Source: Amphibalanus amphitrite
Lineage: Eukaryota > Arthropoda > Thecostraca > Balanomorpha > Balanidae
Direction of reading: 5' to 3'
Assembly (NCBI RefSeq): GCF_019059575.1
Contig: NW_024883097.1
Span: 12,501 to 76,500, forward strand
DNA length: 64,000 bases
Shown here piece by piece: positions 21,332-32,934 of this stretch; positions within the stretch are counted from its first letter, which is position 1, and each line of letters begins with the position of its first letter. The notes under the pieces were generated by a model. The model was not told the origin of the DNA and made no database searches. It saw only the letters and a program-made list of their open reading frames with translations. Both the position numbers and the translations under genes were made by a program.

Positions 21332-22134
21332 GGTACAGGTCACCGCTGAAGTAATGTGGGGCATCCGTAGTGGTTAGAGTTTGCATCTGTATCTTGGGAA
21401 CCATTTGTCAGATTATCATGAAACTTGGAATGTAGCCTACATGTGCCATCATCATTACAGCTGTAAGCTCGTATTATGTCACCTACCTTTAGATCACTCC
21501 GTATTTAAAATTCGTCGGTCAGAGCCATCTGTTGGTGAGATTGGCAACTAAATTCCTGATTACGCCACTGATGCCCCAACCACGTGACTCTGCAGTAAAC
21601 CAATCACCGTGTTCGGAGGCAGCATGAATGGCGCCAGATGCCCCTGCGTCGAGGCTGGCGCCTCTCGGTTGTGGCGTGAGTGACCGAGAGTCTGGTCGCG
21701 GAGCGAGGTCAGTGGGGTCAGCCTCGCCAACCGCCTCCGGGCTAGCGGAGCGCTGGGCAGTGCGGGTCTGTTAGGTTGGCATACCCTCCGCGGCACCGAG
21801 CGTGCCCATAGTTCTTTCTAGGAAAATGCGGAATGTGTTCGTGGCTGAACTAGTCACAATGCCGTTTACATGATCAGGGCGGGTTGCATAGTCACCGCAG
21901 CCAATGGACTTGTCTGTCCTTTTAACAACAACCTGCAAAATGGTTCTAACGAGGTCACATTTCTAGCAACTCACTTGCCAGTGCAATGACGTCAAGTGAG
22001 TTATATGATGATAAAGTGAGTCGGCTAGTTTTTGCGAATTAGAAAAGAGATATTTCCATACACAAACATATAATCGGCTAATATCTTATGACCGAACAAG
22101 AGTCAACGAATGTCGATTGTATTCATAGTGCTCG
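21332..22134. other. No gene recognised
   Basis: Low-repeat sequence. ATGACGTCA-like and CCAAT-like strings occur but are not enough for a promoter call. No supported exon. Confidence 0.45.
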
Positions 22135-22285
22135 TGAGGTCATAACCTCAAAAGATATATCCATCTCGCCTGAGCCGGCCAGAGCCAGTCTGTGGAAAAC
22201 GGACAACCCCCGCGCGGACCGAACCCGCGACCCCGCGATCCATAGCCTAACGCTTAACCGCTCCGCCACGACGTTTCTGGTGTCA
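22135..22285 (-). mobile_element. tRNA-derived SINE fragment
   Basis: On the minus strand, from about 22275 down, there is GTCGTGGCGGAGCGGTTAAG (A-box-like, TGGCGGAGCGG) followed about 40 nt later by GGTTCGGTCC (B-box, plus-strand 22216-22225), the spacing of a tRNA-type Pol III promoter. A non-tRNA body follows (CCACAGACTGGCTCTGGCCGG...). No acceptor-stem closure like a genuine tRNA could be drawn, so a SINE head is preferred over a tRNA gene. The 3' end of the SINE is uncertain. Confidence 0.65.
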
Positions 22286-22344
22286 CGGTTCTCTGAACAG
22301 TAGCCGCGATGTGTTGAGTGATTAAAGCAGCATGGCATGACGCC

Positions 22345-23448
22345 TACCGCGCTCCGGATCAGTCGGCTGGGCCTCGGGCGAGGCCAATCACGTGACCAGT
22401 CGGCGGTGAGGGACGGGACTCCGTCGTGTAAATAAAGGGGAGGGGTCGAGGAGGGACGGGGAGGTGGTCGCCGCCCTTTGAAATGGCAATAAACGTTTGG
22501 TCAACGGAAGCCGTCCTACTTGCAAAACAGTTGTTTCTTATCGCAAAGCGGAAAAATTCAAACTCATCTGCACATGGGTGGAGCAATTCACCCAGGTATT
22601 TCAATTATTTATCCCGATTGCTTCAGACCGTGTACGGAATGATCACCAATTCAAATTGCAATCGCTAAAAAATACAAGTGTGACTGCAATTACATTGCAC
22701 CCTTCCATAAATATAAATTTAAAAAAGTATTGGCTCGCTTAGTAGTCAATTAGTCATATGCTTGCTTCAACGTCATTTCTTCTCTTCGTCTTTTTTATGA
22801 AAACGAGTGAACGTTGAAAGAAATGTTATGCTATTCATCCACTGACCATTTTATTTTATAAACTTTGTATGTCGAATTTCTCCCCCCCCCCCCCACCCCA
22901 TTAACTGGCAACGCCGTCCAGAAGGTCTCTTCCAAGTATAGGGTTATGGCGGTATCGTGCTTCGCTATGTTCTCACACGCAGCACGCACACTGAACTGAC
23001 TGTGATTGGCACTCACTGAGACAAACCAATGAGCCAATGAGCGCACTGTTGAGTATCCGCCGGGGGCGGTGGACGGGGTCAAGGGTGATTGATACGAGCA
23101 TGACCTCTGGCCGGCCTCCACCTGCCTCGACCCAGTTGTCGGGCGCCCGTGCCTTTGTCATACAGCATTTCTACTCATACAGCTATCGTAGGATTTTGCT
23201 ACAGCGTAAATCTTGTAATACAGGTCATGTCGACGAGGCCCTCAATGAACAAAAAAGTTCGGCGGACAACCGAAGCCAATGCACAAATATTTTACAGAAT
23301 TAGACTATACAGGTGGTTAAAATTTAAGGTATTCTGATCGGCTATTGTTATGCAAAACATCAATTCATTCAAATATTTTAAATAAAATAAATGGTAAATC
23401 TGATATTGTAGTAAGTTACAACTGCTCATTACGAACATCTTCTCTCAA
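22345..23448. other. No gene recognised; likely host intron or intergenic sequence
   Basis: Mostly single-copy-looking sequence with a C12 run near 22880. It lies upstream of the USP-like exon and could be intronic. No exon in it could be supported. Confidence 0.4.
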
Positions 23449-23479
23449 ATGCTGCTTTTTTCTATCTTCAAAACTGTAG

Positions 23480-23780
23480 CCTTGATAGTTAACGGCGTGG
23501 CGAACCACTCTGGCACGCTGCTCTCAGGACATTACACCGCTTACTGCCGACACCCGTACACGGCAGAGTGGTACGAGTACAACGACTCGCGGGTCCACGT
23601 GATGGACAGAGAAACGTCAACAGCGGAAAGGCATACGTGCTGTTCTTTGAGCTGGCCGGCTCGAAACACCGCTCCAGTCATGGGAGAGGAGCCTGCGATC
23701 GTCACCCGCTCGGGCCCTGTGTAGTCGCACCGACCGGCGCACATTCTGCTCGGACAACTCTAGCCAGCGGCCTATTGTGA
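23480..23780 (+). CDS. Last exon of a USP2/USP21-type ubiquitin-specific protease, with a one-base frameshift
   Basis: The translation has the C-terminal catalytic block of peptidase family C19: '[16 protein letters not shown]' with the active-site His in GHY, then 'WYEYNDS' with the Asn/Asp position. After a shift of frame it continues '[13 protein letters not shown]', the usual end of USP domains. These enzymes remove ubiquitin from proteins. The change of frame falls at about 23610-23620 (GACAGAGAAACGTC) and equals one missing base, so this is either a real gene with a sequence error or a recent pseudogene. Acceptor AG candidates are at 23478-23479 and 23487-23488. The second frame stops at TGA 23778-23780. 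The upstream catalytic Cys exon is not in view. It lies in the least repetitive part of the window, which favours a resident host gene. Confidence 0.75.
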
Positions 23781-23922
23781 TTTGTGCTATTGTGTGTAAG
23801 GTGTTGTGAAAATTTATTGTAGGTACTGGCTGTCACAACCAGTCAGCTTACAACTATCTGCATATTTTAAAGGTACTAGCGGGGCATGGAGTTTGCGGTA
23901 AGCATTACCCATACGTTAAATT

Positions 23923-23966
23923 CACATTTATTTCAAATACAAAAAGCACTTTCAGTCAAAGCTCCC
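23923..23966 (+). pseudogene. Small fragment of a non-LTR retrotransposon C-terminus
   Basis: About 40 bp (TAAATTCACATTTATTTCAA...) closely match 1376-1415 in the non-LTR remnant and translate 'LNSHLFQIQKAL', a recurrent motif before the C-terminal Cys/His tail of LINE RTs. Confidence 0.45.
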
Positions 23967-25094
23967 ACGTGAATCCGTGACACGCTGGCTGCTTCACAAA
24001 ATGGCATCGGGCATCGCTCTCGCACGCCTCGGGTCAAAGCTCACTGTTGCCCTGAGGCTGGTGTCCCTGTCACCCTACCTCCACCCACCCCTCCCACTGC
24101 ACCGGCCGGTAGCCCCGCGTTCAACCCCTCCCCACCTCAGTCCCTCCCCCTCCTTGCCTGTCAGAGAGCAGCTCCTATCCGCCGATGCTGGTGTCCGGAT
24201 CATCAATGGCAGGGCTACTCTCTACTGGAGGGTCCAGCAATGACTCCTTACTATTGCGTAGTACGCACGCGCGTAGGTTTACAACTCTGTGTTCAGTGGC
24301 GGTCACAGAAACATGACTCCGGGGTGCTCCAAGGGGCTCGATATTTCAGTTTTTTCGATGATAACGAGCATGCTGTGGCAGGTAGAATGGTGACACATTA
24401 GAGGAAGTTGTCAATCTGAAATACGAAGCTGTGCGATCCTCGCTTTTGACGATATATCTTACCGTCAAGGAATGGCGCTATGTTTTGTTCGATCACAGTA
24501 GAGCCCCACATTACTTTAGCGGTGACCTGTACGGTTCTCCAGGGTATTAGTCGTTGGTCGCTCGGCGAGCGGGAGGGCAACCAGTTCCGCCCCTGTATCG
24601 CGTGACCCCTTGCTCCGCCCAGTTACGCACGAGCGTACTCCACGCCGCGTAGTAGCGTGGGGAGGGGAGGGTTAGAGTGGTGACATGTGTAGAGGCTAGA
24701 ACCGGTTTCCACCGCCATGCCACCGCCCAGCGACATGGAGCGGGGTCAGTGACCAGGGCACGGGGAAAGGTCAGAGGTCAGCTATAACCTAGAGCTTTGT
24801 GTCTCCCTCCCCTCCGCGTGTAACGACCGCACGACAGCGGCCGGCGGCCGATCAGGCTTGACATGTCAAGGTCACCCGCAGTCAACGGGCTCAGAGGGTT
24901 GGTCGAGTGCGCGTTCGTGGCTGACGACAGTCTCGACCATGTGCTATGGTGGCGGTGCCGATAGACTAGCGTGGCCGTGGACAATAAGTTTTTGTTCAGA
25001 GCATATGGCTGCTGGGGTGCGTCATCTTGGTATGATGCTTTGTAACGTGAATGATACGTTTAAAACCTCGCTGGTAGTGGCCGAGAGGAGAAGG
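23967..25094. other. No gene recognised
   Basis: GC-rich, low-repeat sequence. Open frames at 23977-24243 and 24858-25112 have no recognisable domain and no codon-pattern support visible by eye. Confidence 0.4.
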
Positions 25095-25218
25095 GGGGGG
25101 GGGGGCGGGTAGACGAGTGCCGCCTCCACATGTTTATCTTTGTTGATAGCTGCGAGAGCTGATATTTGGCAAACTTGACCTTTGATTCAAGCCGAATTTT
25201 TATGACAGCAGCTGTATT

Positions 25219-26040
25219 TTAACCCTCGCCCATATTGATGTTTTGCCAGCGTCTAGCGTAAAGGGGGGGGGGGTCCGTTGGACCCCTTTGCCGTTCAGCC
25301 CCTGATCGAGCTAGAGCTTCGGGGAAAAAGAGCGTGCTGCCCGTGATGAAAGGAGCCCGATGATACCCAATTTTAAGGTCTTAGGTCATTGGTTGACAAG
25401 TCAATAAAAGTCGGGCAAATCGGGACCTGTTAGAGCTTCGTAAAGTGAAGCTGTTACAGGGTATTGCGGGGTGCGATCACGAATTTCAAGTTAATTTTGA
25501 TCACAGATGATGTTTTCGTGCATTTAGACCAGGTCAAGTCAGGTCAGGTCAGGTCACCTGTTACGAGGGAACCAAAACTACTTCGTAAATGTTCAAACGG
25601 TTTCTAAATGCGAAATCAACTCCGAAATCTACCCTAGAAGCATGTAGATCTCGAAAAAGTAAACCAAGGTCATCAAAGGTCAGTGACCTGACTGACCTTC
25701 ACGTTACCTTGACACCCACTAGAATCTATGGAGTCAACATCCTTTCACAATACTTCACATGTTTGATCGCTTAAAGCCACAAAAAGACAATAAACGCGCT
25801 CATATTGTGAGCCGAAATACGCCAAATTGCGATTCCGGCCAAACATGGTTTTGGAAAACAGGCCACAAGTCAAAGGTCTTTTGGGTCAGGGTCATAAAAA
25901 TTTTAGGGTAGGCGTAACATCGATTAACTCAAGGGTACTGAAAGTGTCGTCGCGATCAGCCGTTTTTGCGCGAGTTATTTGCGAAAAACTTAGGGTGGGG
26001 GGGGGTCTGTTCGACACCCTCCTTCAAGTGCGAAGGTTAA
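25219..26040. mobile_element. TTAA-flanked element nested in the long copy
   Basis: The left end is TTAACCCTCGCCCATATTG (25219) with hairpin GGTCC-GTT-GGACC just inside. The right end is the reverse complement of TTAACCTTCGCACTTGAAGG (26037-26040). Contains AGGTCAAGTCAGGTCAGGTC arrays at about 25539-25560 and the module CACCCACTAGAATC...GGCCAAACATGGTT shared with 37970-38873. Confidence 0.85.
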
Positions 26041-26571
26041 GGTCAGGCGGTTGACCGATGACGTCAAAAGTGAACCTCTGTAAGGTCCCAAAATGTCGCG
26101 ACGTCGCAACACCCTTCGTGCCAGGGGACCTTTTACCGGGGAATGAGGCTTATATGATCTTATAGTGCTGTCTCCCAGAGGCCTCACAACTTGTATGTAG
26201 TTATCTCGTACTTTTTTAAGAGTCACCTGAGGTCAGGTCGGTCACGCAACCTCACGATAATTAATCAATGGGGAAATATGAAAACTGTTATTTTGGCGCC
26301 AGGAGCGGGAGCCATCTAAAGCTCTCTCAAGCGCATTAGTTCGTGATTTTATACAATCTTTGCAAGCCCCAGCATTCACTTTTGCATTCTTGATCTTAGG
26401 CGACTTCATTTATGACGTCACTAAGGTCACAGGAGTTTTCACCAAAAAGTCCCGATCAAATTGAGCTAGCGAGTCGGGAAGCCACCAGTGGACTTGTGAA
26501 GACCTACCGAATCGAATAAGCGATATGACCTCCTTGGGCCAGCTTCGTGGTCTGAGTGGCTCTGCCCTGAC

Positions 26572-26833
26572 TAGAGATGTCAATCGGATACCAACTTTTT
26601 GGTATACCGATACCAAACCAATACCAACTTGGTATTTGGTATTTCAATCCGCTAATATGTTTGGTATTTTGTTGGTATTAAAAAACCACTAATGCAAAAG
26701 AGGCTGATAAATTGGTAAAAAGTTGGTATTTTCCTCATTCTCCGAAGTTGGTTTGGTTTCGGTATATCCTCACGGCTTTACTTGGTTTTTGGTTTGGTAT
26801 CGGTATTCCGATTTTCTATAATTGACATCATTA
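26572..26833 (+). mobile_element. GGTATT-rich MITE with 8-bp target duplication GCCCTGAC
   Basis: The ends are TAGAGATGTCAAT and ATTGACATCATTA. GCCCTGAC flanks both sides (26564-26571, 26834-26841). The interior is built from TTGGTATTTGGTAT-like repeats and near-palindromic GGTATACCGATACC. The 8-bp duplication suggests hAT. An inverted second copy is at 61138-61396. Confidence 0.9.
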
Positions 26834-27210
26834 GCCCTGACCATGACCTGTGGTGAACACCTTAAATTGACCTCAACAAAAACAAAGCGTATACTATTCG
26901 ACTCGCTTGAGCATGTAAAACTCGATGGTGCCATTCTCTTGGCTCTGTAACCACTTATGGTGAAGTTGTTTACTAAAAACCGATCCCGCGACTTGGAGCA
27001 CTTATACTGACCTTAGAGTTTATCGGTTGACCTGAGACATTCAACTCGGGTACCAGTTGCTGCATCTCATACGATGCACGCGCTCAGTTTTATCCGCAAG
27101 GCGCTAGCTCAATTAGGGACAAAAAGACGGAGAGGGGTCGTAATCGCCCCCCCCCCCTCCCCTCTGGCCGGGGACATATGCAGGAAACCCAAAAGTCCGT
27201 TGAGGGTTAA

Positions 27211-28224
27211 GCATTGAAGTGTTATATTATGATACGAGAAGATATAGGTCAAAACAAGTATGCACAGGAGCGGGTGTGAATAAAACTGTATTTGAGGTAT
27301 GCCTTTTTATTATACATTCAATTTGCTTTAGTTATTGGTAAGAACAGAGACAACCAAGAAGAGCGCCCCTGAAGAAAAGGTGGCGCAACGGACGGGTGCG
27401 ATTTTAAGGTCTAAGGTCAGTCGGGGACCTCTAAGTTCGTGTCAAGCACTCCATGTTAGGGGTAAAATAAGGGGGCAAAAAAGCATCTCGATTTTGGCGG
27501 CATCGTCTTCGTCATGCTGTCAGGGCACCCATCCACTCCCTCGCCCGAAATATAATTAATTCCCTTTTTGTATGAGTTCTGGCATAATCCCGCACATTAT
27601 GCTGCATGTTGTTTGCCATGAAAAAAGAACAATGCATGTTCAGCTACGTTCTACGCAGTACGCACTAACCTAACAACCATCCCACCATCCACCACTAACC
27701 ACCATCCCGTTCTGTGCTCCCATCCACCCCATACGAATCAGCCGAGATACTAGTCAGTCGGGCTAGCGCTACCCTCCCCTCCCTTCCTGACTGCACAGCG
27801 CTAAAACCCAGAGCCGAGACTTCCCGAGCGCGACCTTTGACCCCACGCGGTCCGAAGGATCAGCCAATGCCTGAGGGCGCGCCGCGCGCCGGCCACCCGG
27901 ATAGCCTCTGCCGAGTCTCTCTTTCATACACCGTTTACTACGCGCTCGATTCATTCATGATTCTGTGTTTCCGCGTTCCTCTCGTTAGATGGCTCTACTG
28001 ATGTCATAGGCGATCCCAGGCAGATTGCGGCCAGAATACCCCAAACGGCAGAAAATGAGGTTTTTGGTGAATATCTCGGAAAGTATTTGGCATACCACGA
28101 TGCAATTTCACAGTCTCGTGGTAAATGTGCATACACATAATTCGGGTTGATAGTTATGCATTTGAACATTATATAGGACCAGATATATCCAAAAAAGCAA
28201 AACCTACAAGACTTTTACTGGAGA
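27211..28224. other. No gene recognised
   Basis: Single-copy-looking sequence. The open frame 27714-28001 is GC-rich with no recognisable domain. Confidence 0.4.
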
Positions 28225-28500
28225 ACCGTACGTTCTCGGCAGGTAGCTCAAACAGTAAGTACTGGGTGCTTCCCGCCCAGCTCCGACACTAGTTCATAGA
28301 CATGATCGATAATATTTCAGTATTTTGTGGAATTCTGTAAACAACCTATCTCAAATCTGAGTGCCCTACCTCGTCAAGCTCCGCCCCCTCCCCAACTCCC
28401 TTTTCTCCCCGCAACCCCCTATCCCGGCCCCGACCCCCCCCCCCCTCCCCCGCCCCTCCCCCTAAGGCCCGCTACTCATGATCGGTAATGTTTTCAGTGC
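28225..28500 (+). repeat. Pyrimidine-rich satellite, partial unit
   Basis: CGTTCTCGGCAGGTAGCTCAAACAGTAAGTACTGGGTGCTTCCCGCCC through the CCCC-rich tract matches 42645-42880 and 43705-43870, a part of the tandem unit not present in the copy at 20040. Confidence 0.75.
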
Positions 28501-28689
28501 TACAGATATAATACAGGGTGACCCAAAATCAATGTCACATCCTCCCACAACCTTTATTTTGCCTAATACGGCGTAATTTCAATATAATTTCGGCGTTACT
28601 TGCTCCTAGAGACCATATTGGCTGCATTCTAGTCACGTGACCTTCGAATTTTTGTGGCCCTGACTAGTCAAGTGGTTAACGGAGGCTAT

Positions 28690-29084
28690 TTTCGGGGCAG
28701 TAGCCAGGGCGAGCGGACCAGGTGTCCGCGATGGCAAAACGGCACAGCAAATCGTCTTGCAACGGGGCAGTCGGCATAGCTGCCGGCGGCATGGCCCACA
28801 GCCAGGTCGCCGAGGCACTGGGCATGGTTTACCGCACGATTTGCCGCTGGTTGTCACGTGACAGAAGCAGATAGACGCTTGAGAACAAGCTAGGTCGCGA
28901 CAGGAAGACTTCCGCCAGTCGGGTAGCGCAGATCATTATCGCGAAGTGTGGAGCTTAAGACGGGCAAATCCAAAAGGAAACTGGCAAGCAGGCTGACTGC
29001 TAACGGTCATCCAGTTTCAAAGTCGACAAGCCATCGGTACCCGAGGTTGTCTCCTAAGCTGAAGCCTACCAAGCCACGTCTCCG
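28690..29084 (+). pseudogene. N-terminal half of a Tc1-like transposase, decayed
   Basis: Conceptual translation gives the first paired-type helix-turn-helix ('SQVAEALGMVYRTICRWLS'), then 'NKLGRDRKTSASRVAQII', then the second ('KRKLASRLTANGHPVSKST', 'RYPRLSPKLKPTKPR'), as in Tc1/mariner DNA-binding domains. In-frame stops occur near 28873 and 28958 and the DDE catalytic domain is absent. The sequence ends where the TTAA-type repeat at 29085 begins. Confidence 0.75.
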
Positions 29085-29640
29085 GCGGGCTCCGCGGGGA
29101 CAAGAAACTGGCGGGGGCCGATTCGATTTCGCCCCCCCCCCCCTGAGATCTCGGAAACTAATGAACGGATTTTGATCCGGTAAGCGGCATTGGATTGCTC
29201 TCAACGGGAAATACATTTTTGACATTTTTTAACATCAAAAACGAAAAAACCCTGAGACCCCCAAAAAGCCAAAATTTTGCGATTTGGCAGAGTTTTCAAA
29301 GAATGAGGTCTAGTTCAGTATCTAGGAAAGTCAGAGGAAAACGGAAAAAGCAGCTGATAGCTGAGGAAATTTCGTTTCGAATAGCTGCCAACAGATTTCA
29401 GCTATTTTTGATATTTGAGGCGCTAGGAGTCAAAAATCTAAAAGCGTATTTTTTAGTAGCACCACTTTTGCGTCAATAACTTCTGAACCGTTAGTGATAG
29501 CCTGAAACGGTAAACGCCGTTGCAGTTCTCTAATGACTGCGAAACAAATGGTTTGTATTTTGACCTACTAAGGTCACTCTCAATTTTGACCTCAGGTCAC
29601 GGTTCGGTTGACATGACCTGAGCAAGTATAGGCGAGTAAC
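29085..29640 (+). mobile_element. Left-truncated relative of the 40063-41067 element
   Basis: GGCGGGCTCCGCGGGGACAAGAAACTGGCGGG matches 40078-40110 of the 40063 element, followed by the C-run and CTGAGATCTCGG. The first about 15 bp including TTAA are missing at the Tc1 junction. Ends in GGTCA-rich sequence near 29630. Confidence 0.6.
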
Positions 29641-29700
29641 ATATCATTCGATACTTCGTTTGGTAAAAGATTGTTCAAACACCAGCTTTAAGTTTTTATT

Positions 29701-29738
29701 GGGAGCTTTCGGAAGCGTTACAGCTTCCTTCGTCAGCC
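29701..29738 (-). ncRNA. Hammerhead-like ribozyme core, minus strand
   Basis: On the minus strand: CTGACGA, an extra A, stem GGAAGC/GCTTCC with loop TGTAAC, then GAAAGCTCC. The core bases CUGANGA and GAAA are present and stem II pairs fully. Stem III would be very short (AG/CU), so self-cleavage as a monomer is doubtful. Confidence 0.5.
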
Positions 29739-29952
29739 TTGGATAGAATTCTTAAAAAGACAGATAAACACGTAAGTACAAAACAATTCAAAATTCAAAA
29801 AACGCCACTTAAACTTAAAGTGGCGCAGATATTCGAGAAAAGCTCGTTTGGTAACGAATATCTGCGCCTCTTTAAGTTAAAGTGGCGTTTTTTAATTTTG
29901 AATTGTTTTGTACTTAGGTGTTTATCTGTCTTTTTAAGAATTCTATCCAAGG

Positions 29953-29990
29953 CTGACGAAGGAAGCTGTAACGCTTCCGAAAGCTCCCAA
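29953..29990 (+). ncRNA. Hammerhead-like ribozyme core, plus strand
   Basis: Mirror copy of the core at 29701-29738: CTGACGA at 29953, perfect 6-bp stem II, GAAA at 29979. Stem I can form only GG/CC near the core. Known Penelope-like elements carry minimal hammerheads that act best as dimers, which would suit such short stems. Confidence 0.5.
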
Positions 29991-30212
29991 TAAAAACTTA
30001 AAGCTGGTGTTTGAACAATGTTTTACCAAATGAATCCGTCCCAGCTCAACAACATATATAATCATTCGATACTTCATGACTAGGGAAACATGTTGTTATA
30101 TAAAGAAGTGCTTTATATAGAAGTGATTATTATAATAAGAAGTGCTTATTATATATAAGAAGTGCGTGCTTATATATATGTATATTGTATATATTGAGTA
30201 TCCATGACAGGT

Positions 30213-31277
30213 TGGATGATGATGTAAATAATACACCAAATTATTACAAATGCATTCAAATATATTCAAAAAGACACACAAAGTTTTCGGTTCATGGAAC
30301 CTTGATCACTGTGCAAATCACTGTGATCACTTGATAACTGTGCACTAAGTGTCCAGCATTACGCGCAGCGTAATGAATCAATTTTCAATAAAATCGGCCC
30401 AGTAGCGGGCGAGTTATTGCCAGAATAAATTTGGCGTCTCCTCTTGGCCGGCGGTGCCCAGCGCCGGTGTTCATTGCCAAAGGTCAGCGACCTTCCGGCT
30501 CTGATTTCACTCAGTTTTGCAAGCGAAGAAACTGAGGCTAACGCGCGTGCTCTCTGATCGGCGCCGGCCGCGGCCCAAAATGCGGCAGAGATGCACCCGC
30601 CACGTGCAAACCACCGAACCCACCCCCACCAAAATTTAATACGACAAACAGATGCACGCGTCTGACTTATGTCCAAAATTTCACCCCCATAGCCCGCACC
30701 GTTCCGGAGCAATAACCCGCCAAGCGTGACTGACGCGTTACATACATACATACATACGTACATACGTAATGTCCGTATGTAACGCGTCAGTCACGCTTGG
30801 CGGGCTGTTGCGAGGCGACGGTGCGGGCTACGGGGGTGAAATTTTCGACACAAGTCGGACGCGTGCATCTGTTTGTCGTATCAACTTTTCGAGGGGGTGC
30901 GTGCAGCGGTGTGCACGTAGCGGGCGCATCTTTGCGGAATTTTGGCCGCGGCAGGCTTCGAGCAGAGAGCACGCGCTGTAGGCTCAGTTTCTTCGCTTGC
31001 AAAACTGAGCGAAATCAGAGCCGGAAGGTCACTGACCTTTGGCAATGAACACCGGCGCAGGGCACCGCCGGGCAAGAGGAGACGCAACAATTATTCTGGC
31101 AATAACTCGGCCGCTACTGGGCCGATTTTAATGAAAATTGATTTATTACGCTGCGCGTAATGCTGTCCCTCTAGTGCACAGTGATCAAGGTTCCATGAAC
31201 CGAAAGCTTTGTGTGTCTTTTTGAATATATTTGAATGCATTTGTAATAATTTAGTTTATTATTTACATCATCATCCA
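30213..31277. repeat. 1.06-kb palindrome with roughly 0.5-kb arms
   Basis: Arms 30213-30745 and about 30775-31277 are reverse complements with scattered differences and small indels. The spacer is an ACAT/ACGT microsatellite (about 30744-30779). Outer ends read TGGATGATGATGTAAATAATA and its complement. The right arm runs straight into a (TA)n array. Both arms encode overlapping frames of similar sequence, a by-product of the duplication. No domain recognised. Confidence 0.85.
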
Positions 31278-31279
31278 TA

Positions 31280-31500
<221 letters not shown>

Positions 31501-31514
31501 TATTGCCTGCTTAT

Positions 31515-31522
<8 letters not shown>

Positions 31523-31590
<68 letters not shown>
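31523..31590. repeat. (CA)n-(TA)n microsatellite
   Basis: ACACACACA followed by about 33 TA units. It continues at 32199 after the 608-bp insertion. Confidence 0.95.
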
Positions 31591-32757
<1,167 letters not shown>

Positions 32758-32934
32758 CGTGTGACTGCATGCCCAGTAGGTGTGCAGCAATACAGTGTTT
32801 AGGCTTGTGTATTTCCTCTCCCGTGGAGGATCGTGTATTATGAAGGTAGTGTGCAAAACCATAGTGAATTTAAATATGATCAAAAAGTTTTATATCAACT
32901 GTTTAGAACTTTGCATCGCTGCCATGTACTATTA

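Larger units (their letters stand above)
25095..27210 (-). mobile_element. Long TTAA-family element in reverse orientation, with two insertions
   Basis: The left end (minus strand) is at 27207-27210: TTAACCCTCAACGG, followed by a G-run/C-run pair. Modules then follow in the same order as in 12568-17695, read on the minus strand, ending near 25095-25219 with the GGCTTGAATC module and a C-run. It is interrupted by a GGTATT-rich MITE (26572-26833) and a TTAA element (25219-26040). The right TIR near 25095 is degenerate. No transposase. Confidence 0.7.
29659..30030. mobile_element. Palindrome of two Penelope-type ends, head to head
   Basis: Two 177-bp arms (29659-29835, 29854-30030) are almost perfect reverse complements around an 18-bp spacer. 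Each arm carries a hammerhead-like core followed by CCCAATAAAAACTTAAAGCTGGTGTTTGAA. A diverged relative with the same order of parts is at 62234-62310. The PLE link is inferred from the ribozyme-like core plus this tail. Confidence 0.65.

Noticed and set aside
22210..22275. A genuine tRNA gene on the minus strand
   Set aside because: A and B boxes are present but no paired acceptor stem or clear anticodon stem could be drawn, and SINE-like sequence follows.
28225..28500. Possible host promoter (GC-rich, CCCC boxes)
   Set aside because: The same sequence recurs in the satellite at 42645-42880 and 43705-43870, so it is a repeat unit.
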